Counted from the stretch's first letter, positions 43,206 through 54,500 are shown. The stretch is DNA of 64,000 nucleotides from Saccharina japonica (GCA_008828725.1 MEHQ01000893.1:213259-277258), one strand, 5' to 3'. Notes: generated by a model not told the origin, from the letters alone. Made by a program: numbers and translations.

Positions 43206-43555
43206 TACTCGAAACACCATGGCGCCACCATGGTGACTCTATGGTGCCCCCATGGTGCCTCCATGGTGTACATGTAGCACTTAAGAATAGGACAACTCAC
43301 CCTCTCGGGCGGGGGGGACCCCCTCGCTGATTTTCTCGAGGACGAGGAGGGGTGCAAAAAGGCCGAACGAACGATGCGTCTTTGAAAACATCTCGACGAA
43401 ATATTTTCAGCAAAAGCCACCGCGCGTGTTTGTTGTGTGACACGCTGGCCCACCTTTTGTTTTTCGGAGAAGCGTCCGACTCGGAAAGTCACACCGGGTG
43501 TGTGTGTTTTATCTTGGCGTGTGAGATGTAATAAGAGTATTTCGTCGAAACTCAT
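43205..43555 (-). CDS. Hypothetical ORF starting with the MSFDEI module
   Basis: 116 codons: MSFDEILLLHLTRQDKTHTP, GVTFRVGRFSEKQKVGQRVT, QQTRAVAFAENISSRCFQRR, then a Ser/Pro/Arg-rich end and CCATGGTG repeats before a stop in the adjacent MITE border. The start is the ATG of a dispersed module, so transcription could be driven from that module. Conserved unchanged in tandem copy 2 (51482-51832), which only reflects recent duplication. No domain recognised. Confidence 0.2.
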   Translation of the reverse strand: MSFDEILLLHLTRQDKTHTPGVTFRVGRFSEKQKVGQRVTQQTRAVAFAENISSRCFQRRIVRSAFLHPSSSSRKSARGSPPPERVSCPILKCYMYTMEAPWGHHRVTMVAPWCFE

Positions 43556-43645
43556 ATGTGCAAGCTGAGTTTGATACTTCGATCGCGCGTACTACCGGCT
43601 GTTATATTATATGTCCTCATGCAGGATGCACATCCCGTATGAGGA
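43530..43645 (-). repeat. MSFDEILDLTA module with palindrome, minus strand
   Basis: On the minus strand: CCTCATACGGGATGTGCATC, CTGCATGAGGACATATAATA, GCGCGATCGAAGTATCAAAC, TCAGCTTGCACATATGAGTT. Copied at 51807-51922. Confidence 0.6.
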
Positions 43646-43796
43646 AAACACAACATGAGACTGTAGAATTCAGGCAGCGTGTGTTTTTCTGTGAAAAATA
43701 AACAAACTGCGTTTGCACGTAACTTTGCCACTATTAATAGGAAATAAACATACCTGGTATTATTGTAAGCCCATTGTCATTTGAATGGTCTCCATT

Positions 43797-44037
43797 GCTA
43801 ACGTTTGAGGGCAAGAGATCAAGTACACTGCTCACCCCGCAACGTCGCCTGGTTTAGGAGCAGATGGGCGTGAGATTGGCTGCCTACGTATTCACGGTAC
43901 ACAGAGTGTGCCCTGTACCGTACACTCTATGTACCGTGCTTACGTAGACTGCCAATCTTATACCTCTTTGCTTCTCAACCCGGCGACGTTTGCGGGGTGA
44001 GAGCAGTGAACTCGACATCTTGCCCTCAAACGTTAGC
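43797..44037. mobile_element. MITE with GCTAACGTTTGAGGGCAAG ends
   Basis: Ends GCTAACGTTTGAGGGCAAG and complement. Further pairing inward includes GCGACGT and a central GTACACAGAGTGTG/GTACACTCTATGTAC hairpin. In copy 2 (52074-52314) both sides are flanked by TA, indicating a TA target; in copy 1 the left TA is mutated. Confidence 0.75.
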
Positions 44038-44183
44038 TATGAAATTCATTCACATGCGACAAAGGCCGCGTCCACTGAAGACGGGATTGGCGTCTACTAC
44101 TCGGTGTGCAATGGACTTGCAGTGATTGCATCTCTTAACCAGCAAATGGGGGTACAGTAATTGGATCTCTATTTCTACTATTA

Positions 44184-44282
44184 CGGAGGACCATAGTAAG
44201 TAGGACCTACGGTGTACACAAAAACCTATATATTCACCTATTTTTACTAACAATATTTGGTCCTATTTACTTTGGTCCTCCG
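44184..44282. mobile_element. MITE with CGGAGGACCATAGTAAGTAG ends
   Basis: 99 bp; left CGGAGGACCATAGTAAGTAG and right TTTACTTTGGTCCTCCG pair. Copied at 52461-52559; related at 32199-32306. Half elements lie at 46568-46622, 56655-56705 and 60252-60301. Confidence 0.8.
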
Positions 44283-44309
44283 CAATACAGTAGTCAACGA
44301 CAGGTGTGA

Positions 44310-44412
44310 GAGATAAGAGGACTTCGTCGAAACTCATATTTGCAAGCTGAGTGTGATACCTCGATCGCGCGTACTTGAGGGTTATGCATGTCCTCATGCA
44401 GGATGTACACCC
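44310..44412 (-). repeat. MSFDEILDLTA module, minus strand
   Basis: Minus strand: GGTGTACATCCTGCATGAGG, GTACGCGCGATCGAGGTATC, ACACTCAGCTTGCAAATATG, then AGTTTCGACGAAGTCCTC; translates RYHTQLANMSFDEVLLSLTP. Half of the palindrome is kept. Copied at 52587-52689. Confidence 0.55.
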
Positions 44413-44852
44413 CTTAAGCCACCACCCACCCACCCACCACCCACCCCACCCACCCAGCCGTAACACAGCGCGCACGCGGCATGCCTATGACTTCGTACGC
44501 CCGCCGCGCGTACACGACTATCTAGTTATCATAATTGGGGATCTCCAGCACACAAGTGACTATGGCCTACGTACACGTCCGGGAAATGGCTGGCATTCCC
44601 ATGTTACACAAAATCAGGCTACAAAATTGCGAGCCACGTCGTCACAACCAACATTTTTGTGTGAGAGTGTGCCCACGGGACTGTCAGGTTCCAGCGCAAC
44701 CCGAAACTTCTATAAAAAATTTGCTTTTTTTTTGCACAAACGTGTGTACTCCTGCTTGTTGCTCAGCATTGGCACATGGAAAGCAGTGCTTGCTTGCTGC
44801 CGTAGCGTGACACAGCAGTACAGCTGCCGGCGTGCTGATGTGGCACGGCATT

Positions 44853-44855
44853 GCA

Positions 44856-44896
<41 letters not shown>

Positions 44897-44903
44897 GCAA
44901 GTG
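44853..44903 (+). repeat. CAG triplet run
   Basis: Interrupted CAG/CAA run; copy 2 at 53152-53198. Long Ala, Ser, Gln or Leu frames over it are not genes. Confidence 0.9.
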
Positions 44904-45523
44904 TAACTGCCAGTGTCCGACTGTGGAGTGGTAACACAACATCAGTAATGTAGCTTCCGCTGTGCTGCTGTCGCTCAGGCAGTGGCTGTAGTATAGTGTA
45001 AGGTTCTGGTGTCGGGTCGTGATTAAACGGCAGAGGCTTGATCGATGGGCCAACCCGGGTATCCTTGCCGAACTCAACGCCAACACTAATAGCGAATGCA
45101 GCTGTGTTTGTCACGTTCCTTCTGCAGTGGACCCACACACTACCACCCACCCAGTACCCAGCGCACCCACCCACCCACTACACTCACCCACCCAATCAGT
45201 CACGCACAAGACGTGTCTAGCAAGGCCAACCGTGCGCTGTCGAGGGTGTAGGCCCGAGTGTTCCACACTACGCAGCACCTAGTAGTTTTGGCGTCCGTCA
45301 AGACATGTCAAGTCAAAGCTGCTGGCTTGTCAAGGGGAGAACGTTCTGTCTCCTTATGAGGCCTCTTTTGCAAGAAACCCATCCAAATAGGTTCCACAAA
45401 ATATTTTGGCACACCCCCTATTTAAAAAGTTCTAGTTGTAAGCGGAGGGATCTGATACAAGGACACGATCGTTTCGCGCGTTTTGATTGGCTGAAATTCA
45501 CACCGCACCGTGTCGGGTCGCAG

Positions 45524-45617
45524 GCATTTTACGACCGTGTGTGATTCGGAGAGCACGCCGGACGAGGCGATGAACCGAGCGGCCATGGAGAGAAGGATAA
45601 GGACGCTAGAGAATGAG
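45524..45617 (+). CDS. Candidate internal exon (coiled-coil-like)
   Basis: Flanked by acceptor GGGTCGCAG (ends 45523) and donor GAG|GTAAGG (45618). The open frame reads HFTTVCDSESTPDEAMNRAA then MERRIRTLENE, charged with a heptad-like end and GC-rich third positions. A degenerate GTT/GGT repeat follows the donor. Same in copy 2 at 53822-53915. No neighbouring exon found, so possibly a captured fragment. Confidence 0.3.
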
Positions 45618-45636
45618 GTAAGGGTGGATCTTGTGG

Positions 45637-46125
45637 TTTTTGTTGTTGATGCTGCTTTTGTGGTTGATGCTGTTGCTGGTGGTATTGCTGTTGTTGTTAA
45701 TGTTGGTGGTGGTGGTAGTGTTGATGCTGCTGCTGTTGTTGTCGCTGGTGGTGTTAGTGGTGTCGTTGCTGCTGTTTTTGCTGGGTTGTATTGTTGCTGG
45801 TATTGGTGGTGATGGTGTTGTTGTTGATGATGTCGCTGTGTCGTACCAGTATATACAACTAGTGCGCCGTTTGCGTCAAGCTCTAACGGGCGCGGTTGGT
45901 GCTGTTTGTGGTGGCGGTCGCGAAGGTTGTAGTGGCTGGTGGCGGTACTGGTGGTAGCGGTAGCGGTCGTGGTGGTGTTATTATTGTCGTCGTTGTTGTT
46001 GTCCGTGGTGTTTTCGATGGTGTTGGCCGTTCGTCGTCGCCCTGGATGTTGTAGGTGGTGATGGTGTTGAGGTGTTGGTGGGGGTTGTTGTTGTCGTCGT
46101 TGAGTCGTGCTGTTGATGCAGTTGG
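45637..46125 (+). repeat. GTT/GGT/GCT cryptic triplet repeat
   Basis: Irregular GTTGTTGATGCTG-type triplets over ~490 bp, copied at 53935-54423. Open in all frames; poly-Val/Leu frames are artefacts. Confidence 0.85.
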
Positions 46126-46202
46126 ACGCGTGCTACGATAGAGATATAAGGTATACCTTATTTTGGCTGAAACATTTTCTGGATGACGGGGGTGGCTCCT
46201 TA

Positions 46203-46284
46203 ACCCATTCAGAACTGAAAACAATGTCCCACACTAATTCCAAGTAGTTTGTCCCCAAAATTGTGGGACCAATTCTTAAGGGGT
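46203..46284. mobile_element. Stowaway-like MITE, 82 bp
   Basis: ACCCATTCAGAACTG ... AATTCTTAAGGGGT, flanked by TA on both sides. Copied at 54501-54582; relative in the intron at 18125-18206. Confidence 0.7.
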
Positions 46285-46862
46285 TAAACCCAAAAAAACG
46301 TCGGAATTCCATTTTTGTGTTGGCAATAATTTTCGTTGTATCGTCGGGCAATGGGGTTGCATGGGGTTGCTCATCTGGTAGCACTCTTATTTCTTATTTC
46401 CCTCCAAAATCAGTTTTTTTAACTTACTATTAGTATAGAGGTCCTCAAGTGACCACCCTCAGAAGGCAGAAACATGCTGCACCTGCATGCAGGCTATCGT
46501 TGCATGCGTAGTTTGTCGGTGTTATCGATATGGTTGCTGCTGCCGTCACCGTTGCGGTTGCTGTACTATGACGAGGGAACCATGGTAAACAGGACCTACG
46601 GTACACACCTATGGTACCTTTTCTTAGTACGTGGCTGCGCTGACCAGTAGAACACGCTGAATTGTTGCTGCTCGTGCTTTCGATTTGCTTTTCGATTTTC
46701 AGCTGTCAACTTTTTGATTTTGGCAATGGGTTGTAAAATCGTTCATTTTCTCGGAACCTAAAAAACGAAGGGGAACATGTGTGGGCCAAGGACCAATCAG
46801 CGCCTCGTTTATTATCATTTTGATTTTCGATTTCGATTTTCGATTCTGTCTGGACACACCCT

Positions 46863-46900
46863 CAATGGTAATGACTTTTATCTAAAAGTCATTACCATTG
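46863..46900. repeat. 38-bp palindrome at the tandem junction
   Basis: Arms CAATGGTAATGACTTTTA and exact complement with a TC spacer. It ends 7 bp before the start of tandem copy 2. Identical copy at 55157-55194 next to copy 3. Confidence 0.95.
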
Positions 46901-47436
46901 ATGACCATATATGTATAGTTATGTTTGTGAAATTTTCGCACTTTTCGCAACTTTTCTCTCCGCGCGAGCGCTTTTCGGCAAAACGCTAAGTACCCCGACA
47001 CGGGAGGCCCGGCCGGACACATTGGTCGAGGTTTGCTCGATCCGAGCACGCGTGGCGGGCGCTCAAAGTTTTTTTTCCCGCGGGAGTGGATAAGCCGATT
47101 TCCCGGGTTTTCTGCATGAGGCCGTGTTTAGTACGTACGTGCCAGTAAATAATATTGCTTTGTTTCACATTTTTCTCTGAGGCCCTGTTTTTGTTCAGTC
47201 GTGCGTTTTTTGTGTGTTTCTTGCCGGGAGCACGTGGAGCACACACGAACAGCAGCAGCACCGCAGAGAGCGTGTTACAAACAGTACAACCTCAATGTTA
47301 CAACCCTGCCACCCAGAAGTAGCAGCAGCAGCAGCAGCAGGCATTACACCATGCATGCGCGTACCTCAGATCCGCGCTGTACCGTCACGAGTTGCTTTTG
47401 TAGAAGCCTGCGAAATTTCTGAGCCATGGTATGTTA

Positions 47437-47527
47437 ACCCTTATAGGACTGGAGTCCCGTTTTGGGGACAAATTACTTAGAATTAGAGTTGTTTGTCCCC
47501 AAAACGGGACTGCAGTCCTAAAAGGGT
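47437..47527. mobile_element. Stowaway-like MITE with empty-site copies
   Basis: ACCCTTATAGGACTGGAGTC and complementary CTGCAGTCCTAAAAGGGT, flanked by TA. Copies of the same locus at 38456-38475 and ~47972-47990 read GGTATGATATCATACC without the insert, confirming a TA target duplication. Confidence 0.85.
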
Positions 47528-49665
47528 TATCATACCTGCAGATCAATGCTCATGTACGAATCTCTCCGCTGTCCCGAAATGTAATAACCTTTTGTTCATT
47601 AAAACTATATATAAACTGTCGTTACTTTTCCGGACAAAGTTGTACAACATTGTGCGCCCCGTGTTTTGTACGTACGTGCCAGTAAATAATATTGCTTTGT
47701 TTCACGTTTTTCTCTGAGGCCCTGTTTTTGTTCAGTCGTGCGTTTTTTGTGTGTTTCTTGCCGGGAGCACGTGGAGCACACACGAACAGCAGCAGCACCG
47801 CAGAGAGCGTGTTACAAACAGTACAACCTCAATGTTACAACCCTGCCACCCAGAAGTAGCAGCAGCAGCAGCAGCAGCAGCAGCAGGCATTACACCATGC
47901 ATGCGCGTACCTCAGATCCGCGCTGTACCGTCACGAGTTGCTTTATGTCGAAGCCTGCGAATTTTCCGAGTCATGGTATGATATCATACCTGCAGATCAA
48001 TGCTCATGTACGAATCTCTCCGCTGTCCCGAAATGTAATAACCTTTTGTTCATTAAAACTATATATAAACTGTCGTTACTTTTCCGGACAAAGTTGTACA
48101 ACATTGTGCGCCTCGGAGACAGATCGATGATGATGTGCTCTGTTGTTGCTACGATTAGTTGCTTTCATAGCAGCCAGCAATCCGTCACCAAACCACACCA
48201 CCACCACCACTCTCCTGCTTGCTGCTGCTGTTGATGGCCTCCATGTGTCATGCGTGTGCTCTGCATGCTGCATCCCGACGCATGCGATGATACCAGTGTT
48301 CCGGCGATCTGGCTCCAAAACCGAGAACAATATTTCTAGCAAATAATCACGTAGCATGTGGCGTCCGATTTCCCGACTTGAATACGCATAGAACCTGAGT
48401 TCAAATCCCGGAGATGCGTTTTTTCTTTTTTTTGCTTTCAGGTACAAAGTACGTCTGTTCAAATGCTTGTGATTTACTCGGTACAGTACCAGGTATAGAG
48501 TTGTAGGAAATTATTTCTTGGGTAGTATAGTCAAATAGTCACCATGCCCGTTTGTGGATGTAAAGGCTTGAGTTCGATTCTCACCGCGCTGCTTTTTTTG
48601 TTTTTTGGTTTTCAACTTTTGTTTGTATTACAAGTACGTTATATCAGCCCCTGCCTTCTTCGGAGCATCCTTTTCTACGTCTTCTGCAAATATTATCCCA
48701 CCACTACTGCACGGGCACTGTGTCCCATGTGTCACGTGGTATAGTACTGCTGCAAGTCCGGCCGCCACTTATCTCAACTCCCACTTTACCAAAAGAGCAA
48801 GTCAGTATGCGTACACCTGGCAAGAAACGTATACCCTCGGGTGTTTTCGTACGGGCGTGTTGTGTGTTGTGTGTTGTCTTGTCAGTATTTGGACCCCTTT
48901 TGGACCCATGAAAAGCGGCACATAAGAAGGGAAAAAAAACAAGACGAAACGTAACGAGACTGTCATCGTGACTCCTTCGACAGACGTCACTTATGAAGCT
49001 GTTTGGCGTATGTGGACACAGCAGTGACTTTTAATTGCTGCACATGGAAGCGTATATTTGGACATGAATTCAGGAGAGGAGGCGGTAGCGATCTTATCAC
49101 CCGTTTTGGAAGGGTGTGCGGCAGCAGCAGCAGCAGCAGTGTGAGTAAGCACCAGGTATGTATGGTATCACCGGGCATCATGCGAGTCGCACGGCTCCTT
49201 GCGTTCTAGTTCGGAGTTCGGAAGCATCCCGTGCCCCCGCGGCCCGGACTGCTTCGCGTGCCTGCCCGATGCTCTAATGAATGTTGGTACGTGGGGCGGT
49301 ATCCCAATATAAGGCTGTACAGTAGTGAGGCGGTCTGAGTAAGGCGGTATCCCAATATAAGCCGGAATAGGGCGGTATCCTGGTACAAGGCGGTCAAACT
49401 TCGCTTGGTGCTACTGTGGGAGTGGCACTCATAACCTGGAGTGAATAAGGCGGCTTCCCCCCAATAAGGGGGTCATGTCGCTCTTTGCCACACCACCGCC
49501 TTAATGGGAGACACTTACGAGTCAGATTTGTTCGTACTTTTTTCCCCTCGAAAGGCCCCCGAAAGCCCAAAAAGGATTCGTTGGTGGAGGTTCCACTCCT
49601 AGGACAGATCACCAACAGATCATTCCTACTTCGTGATCTACATCTTTCAGGGCAGGTAGATCCCT

Positions 49666-49773
49666 GATCTGTATGATTTGTATGATCTGTATGATCTGTA
49701 TGATCTGTATGATCTGTATGATCTGTATGATCTGTATGATCTGTATGATCTGTATGATCTGTATGATCTGTAT
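49666..49773 (+). repeat. GATCTGTAT array, 12 units
   Basis: Counterpart of 41344-41496, five units shorter; the GATTTGTAT variant is again unit 2. Confidence 0.97.
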
Positions 49774-50765
49774 GATCTAGCTCATGTTGCGGGGTGGGAG
49801 CCGTATATCCTGCATGATGTACGAGGGCGTGTTGCCTGGGTTGGATCTGTACTGACTGTTACAGATCCTGCGCAACATATCGAAACGGCTGGCTAGGATC
49901 TAGATGATCTATTCATAGATCATGATCTGGTGGAGGTGTGGTATGGTTCTTGATTTCGTTGAGAGTAGTAGTCCGTTGCGTGGGGAGTGGAGTGCCCCAA
50001 GAGATCAGTGATTGCAAGAATCGATTCGAAACTACGTACGAAGTCTGTGTTTCCTTTGTTTTTGAAGGGATGACCTATATATACGTAACAGCCTATGCTG
50101 TACTATTAATACCATGTCAGCGCTGACTATATAGGCTATGATAGTGCCGAGGTTGTCCCTTGCGACCAACAGGGTTAAGCGTCAAGCCACCGTTATTTCT
50201 ACTACTCCATGGGATCATAAACACCAAGTGTCCGTCTTGACTCTTCATCCAATCTAGAGAGACAAAGTTATGGGGCCATACGTAGGTTACTCGTACTGGT
50301 GTGAGGTGTGAGACAGACAACAGACAACAATCACCGTCGCATGCTCATCGAGGTGCGTATATATGCATACGTACGGTAAGCGAACGAAATGCCGACGTAT
50401 CATACAATTTAGTCCCGAAAACAACGGAAACAATCCAAACAAATAAGAATCGAACTGAATAATGTCGTTAAATGAGCGTAATATATACACCATAGTATTA
50501 ATACCTGTTATATACATACTTCGTATATACCAGGTATGCATATTTGAAGGCTGATAAAGTAACATGTATACTTTAATGACAGGTAATATACTATAGCTGT
50601 CGCTAGGAACTCGCGCGTGAGGGATGTGTAGTGCGTCAACGTGTGTGCGTTGGTGGCGGGTGGAGGGTACGCAATAGGCCCGTGCCATCTCTTTTTCTCA
50701 AAATATTTACAAATAGTTTGCGCCCTTTTTTTAGTGACATAAAATCGGTGGTTCAACACTCGACA

Positions 50766-51001
50766 CACAGAGCATCCTCCGGCGCGACGTCCCGAGCGTC
50801 TTGGGTATCGGTGTCGGCCAGCCCCAAGCCTCTGCTTCTCGTGTGCCCTGGTTGTTTGGTTATGTTGTGTTAGCTGTTCTTGGTATCCTCATCATTTTGA
50901 CCTCTTGGGGTCTTGCAGCCCATCACAACGCAACACACACAAACACACACAGCAGAACACAAACACAATACAACACACAACAACAACACAACACAACCTA
51001 A
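50766..51001 (+). CDS. Candidate transmembrane exon, tandem copy 2
   Basis: Identical to 42489-42724: polar stretch then one membrane helix (WLFGYVVLAVLGILIILTSW). Confidence 0.2.
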
Positions 51002-51229
51002 CACAACACAACACAGCACAACACAACACAACACACAGCAGCAAGGGAACGACTCACGCCCAGGCTGCTCCATCGCGGCAGGACTCGCTACTACGGCAGC
51101 TCACAACCACACAACACCGTCTGGCACCGATGGTGAGCTTGACGGGCTTCCGGTCCCACGTATCAGCTTGTCGGACACCCGGACACCCCTTTTTGCGTTG
51201 AGTTACCTCATACCTCGTACCGTATGGTT

Positions 51230-51482
51230 GAGGGTCGTTCTTATCGAGCAACTTTTTTCCAAAATTTCCAATATTTGTTTTCGCACAATTTTTAGGATTT
51301 CCATATTTTCCAAAACTAATTTCCAAATACTGGAATCCTAAGCCTCCCAAAATATTTTTCCCTCTGTTAAAATTCCAAACGTTCCAAATAAATCCTGTTT
51401 TTTCTGCTTTTCCTGGGTTTTTTTTTTAAACAAATATTGGAAATTTGGAAAAAAAAAAAGTTGCTCGATAAGAACGACCCTC
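51230..51482. mobile_element. MITE with GAGGGTCGTTCTTATCG ends, copy 2
   Basis: Duplicate of 42953-43205. Confidence 0.8.
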
Positions 51483-51832
51483 TACTCGAAACACCATGGC
51501 GCCACCATGGTGACTCTATGGTGCCCCCATGGTGCCTCCATGGTGTACATGTAGCACTTAAGAATAGGACAACTCACCCTCTCGGGCGGGGGGGACCCCC
51601 TCGCTGATTTTCTCGAGGACGAGGAGGGGTGCAAAAAGGCCGAACGAACGATGCGTCTTTGAAAACATCTCGACGAAATATTTTCAGCAAAAGCCACCGC
51701 GCGTGTTTGTTGTGTGACACGCTGGCCCACCTTTTGTTTTTCGGAGAAGCGTCCGACTCGGAAAGTCACACCGGGTGTGTGTGTTTTATCTTGGCGTGTG
51801 AGATGTAATAAGAGTATTTCGTCGAAACTCAT
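51482..51832 (-). CDS. Hypothetical MSFDEI-start ORF, copy 2
   Basis: Duplicate of 43205-43555 with the same translation. Confidence 0.2.
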   Translation of the reverse strand: MSFDEILLLHLTRQDKTHTPGVTFRVGRFSEKQKVGQRVTQQTRAVAFAENISSRCFQRRIVRSAFLHPSSSSRKSARGSPPPERVSCPILKCYMYTMEAPWGHHRVTMVAPWCFE

Positions 51833-52073
51833 ATGTGCAAGCTGAGTTTGATACTTCGATCGCGCGTACTACCGGCTGTTATATTATATGTCCTCATGCA
51901 GGATGCACATCCCGTATGAGGAAAACACAACATGAGACTGTAGAATTCAGGCAGCGTGTGTTTTTCTGTGAAAAATAAACAAACTGCGTTTGCACGTAAC
52001 TTTGCCACTATTAATAGGAAATAAACATACCTGGTATTATTGTAAGCCCATTGTCATTTGAATGGACTCCATA

Positions 52074-52314
52074 GCTAACGTTTGAGGGCAAGAGATCAAG
52101 TACACTGCTCACCCCGCAACGTCGCCTGGTTTAGGAGCAGATGGGCGTGAGATTGGCTGCCTACGTATTCACGGTACACAGAGTGTGCCCTGTACCGTAC
52201 ACTCTATGTACCGTGCTTACGTAGACTGCCAATCTTATACCTCTTTGCTTCTCAACCCGGCGACGTTTGCGGGGTGAGAGCAGTGAACTCGACATCTTGC
52301 CCTCAAACGTTAGC
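52074..52314. mobile_element. MITE with GCTAACGTTTGAGGGCAAG ends, copy 2
   Basis: Duplicate of 43797-44037, with TA on both flanks. Confidence 0.75.
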
Positions 52315-52460
52315 TATGAAATTCATTCACATGCGACAAAGGCCGCGTCCACTGAAGACGGGATTGGCGTCTACTACTCGGTGTGCAATGGACTTGCAGT
52401 GATTGCATCTCTTAACCAGCAAATGGGGGTACAGTAATTGGATCTCTATTTCTACTATTA

Positions 52461-52559
52461 CGGAGGACCATAGTAAGTAGGACCTACGGTGTACACAAAA
52501 ACCTATATATTCACCTATTTTTACTAACAATATTTGGTCCTATTTACTTTGGTCCTCCG
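52461..52559. mobile_element. MITE with CGGAGGACC ends, copy 2
   Basis: Duplicate of 44184-44282. Confidence 0.8.
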
Positions 52560-53153
52560 CAATACAGTAGTCAACGACAGGTGTGAGAGATAAGAGGACT
52601 TCGTCGAAACTCATATTTGCAAGCTGAGTGTGATACCTCGATCGCGCGTACTTGAGGGTTATGCATGTCCTCATGCAGGATGTACACCCCTTAGCCCACC
52701 CACCCACCAGTCCTTACGCACTACCACCATGTCCACGCCACGGCCATAGCCCAGCCGTAACACAGCGCGCACGCGGCATGCCTATGACTTCGTACGCCCG
52801 CCGCGCGTACACGACTATCTAGTTATCATAATTGGGGATCTCCAGCACACAAGTGACTATGGCCTACGTACACGTCCGGGAAATGGCTGGCATTCCCATG
52901 TTACACAAAATCAGGCTACAAAATTGCGAGCCACGTCGTCACAACCAACATTTTTGTGTGAGAGTGTGCCCACGGGACTGTCAGGTTCCAGCGCAACCCG
53001 AAACTTCTATAAAAAATTTGCTTTTTTTTTGCACAAACGTGTGTACTCCTGCTTGTTGCTCAGCATTGGCACATGGAAAGCAGTGCTTGCTTGCTGCCGT
53101 AGCGTGACACAGCAGTACAGCTGCCGGCGTGCTGATGTGGCACGGGCATTGCA

Positions 53154-53194
<41 letters not shown>

Positions 53195-53821
53195 GCAAGT
53201 GTAACTGCCAGTGTCCGACTGTGGAGTGGTAACACAACATCAGTAATGTAGCTTCCGCTGTGCTGCTGTCGCTCAGGCAGTGGCTGTAGTATAGTGTAAG
53301 GTTCTGGTGTCGGGTCGTGATTAAACGGCAGAGGCTTGATCGATGGGCCAACCCGGGTATCCTTGCCGAACTCAACGCCAACACTAATAGCGAATGCAGC
53401 TGTGTTTGTCACGTTCCTTCTGCAGTGGACCCACACACTACCACCCACCCAGTACCCAGCGCACCCACCCACCCACTACACTCACCCACCCAATCAGTCA
53501 CGCACAAGACGTGTCTAGCAAGGCCAACCGTGCGCTGTCGAGGGTGTAGGCCCGAGTGTTCCACACTACGCAGCACCTAGTAGTTTTGGCGTCCGTCAAG
53601 ACATGTCAAGTCAAAGCTGCTGGCTTGTCAAGGGGAGAACGTTCTGTCTCCTTATGAGGCCTCTTTTGCAAGAAACCCATCCAAATAGGTTCCACAAAAT
53701 ATTTTGGCACACCCCCTATTTAAAAAGTTCTAGTTGTAAGCGGAGGGATCTGATACAAGGACACGATCGTTTCGCGCGTTTTGATTGGCTGAAATTCACA
53801 CCGCACCGTGTCGGGTCGCAG

Positions 53822-53915
53822 GCATTTTACGACCGTGTGTGATTCGGAGAGCACGCCGGACGAGGCGATGAACCGAGCGGCCATGGAGAGAAGGATAAGG
53901 ACGCTAGAGAATGAG
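53822..53915 (+). CDS. Candidate internal exon, copy 2
   Basis: Duplicate of 45524-45617 with the same acceptor, frame and GTAAGG donor. Confidence 0.25.
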
Positions 53916-54500
53916 GTAAGGGTGGATCTTGTGGTTTTTGTTGTTGATGCTGCTTTTGTGGTTGATGCTGTTGCTGGTGGTATTGCTGTTGTTGTTAATG
54001 TTGGTGGTGGTGGTAGTGTTGATGCTGCTGCTGTTGTTGTCGCTGGTGGTGTTAGTGGTGTCGTTGCTGCTGTTTTTGCTGGGTTGTATTGTTGCTGGTA
54101 TTGGTGGTGATGGTGTTGTTGTTGATGATGTCGCTGTGTCGTACCAGTATATACAACTAGTGCGCCGTTTGCGTCAAGCTCTAACGGGCGCGGTTGGTGC
54201 TGTTTGTGGTGGCGGTCGCGAAGGTTGTAGTGGCTGGTGGCGGTACTGGTGGTAGCGGTAGCGGTCGTGGTGGTGTTATTATTGTCGTCGTTGTTGTTGT
54301 CCGTGGTGTTTTCGATGGTGTTGGCCGTTCGTCGTCGCCCTGGATGTTGTAGGTGGTGATGGTGTTGAGGTGTTGGTGGGGGTTGTTGTTGTCGTCGTTG
54401 AGTCGTGCTGTTGATGCAGTTGGACGCGTGCTACGATAGAGATATAAGGTATACCTTATTTTGGCTGAAACATTTTCTGGATGACGGGGGTGGCTCCTTA

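Larger units (their letters stand above)
37936..46907 (+). repeat. Large tandem duplication, copy 1
   Basis: 9.0-kb unit starting ATGTATAGTTATGTTTGTG. Base offset to copy 2 is 8322 bp at 40417, 8277 at 44184, 8297-8298 at 44521-46441 and 8294 at 46861. Unlike copy 2 it keeps 39241-40416 (the TACTCGGAGTA arrays) and has 17 GATCTGTAT units. Elsewhere the copies are nearly identical. Confidence 0.95.

Noticed and set aside
45631-45957. Membrane protein with long Leu/Val stretch
   Set aside because: Product of the GTT/GGT/CTG cryptic triplet repeat, equally open in other frames.
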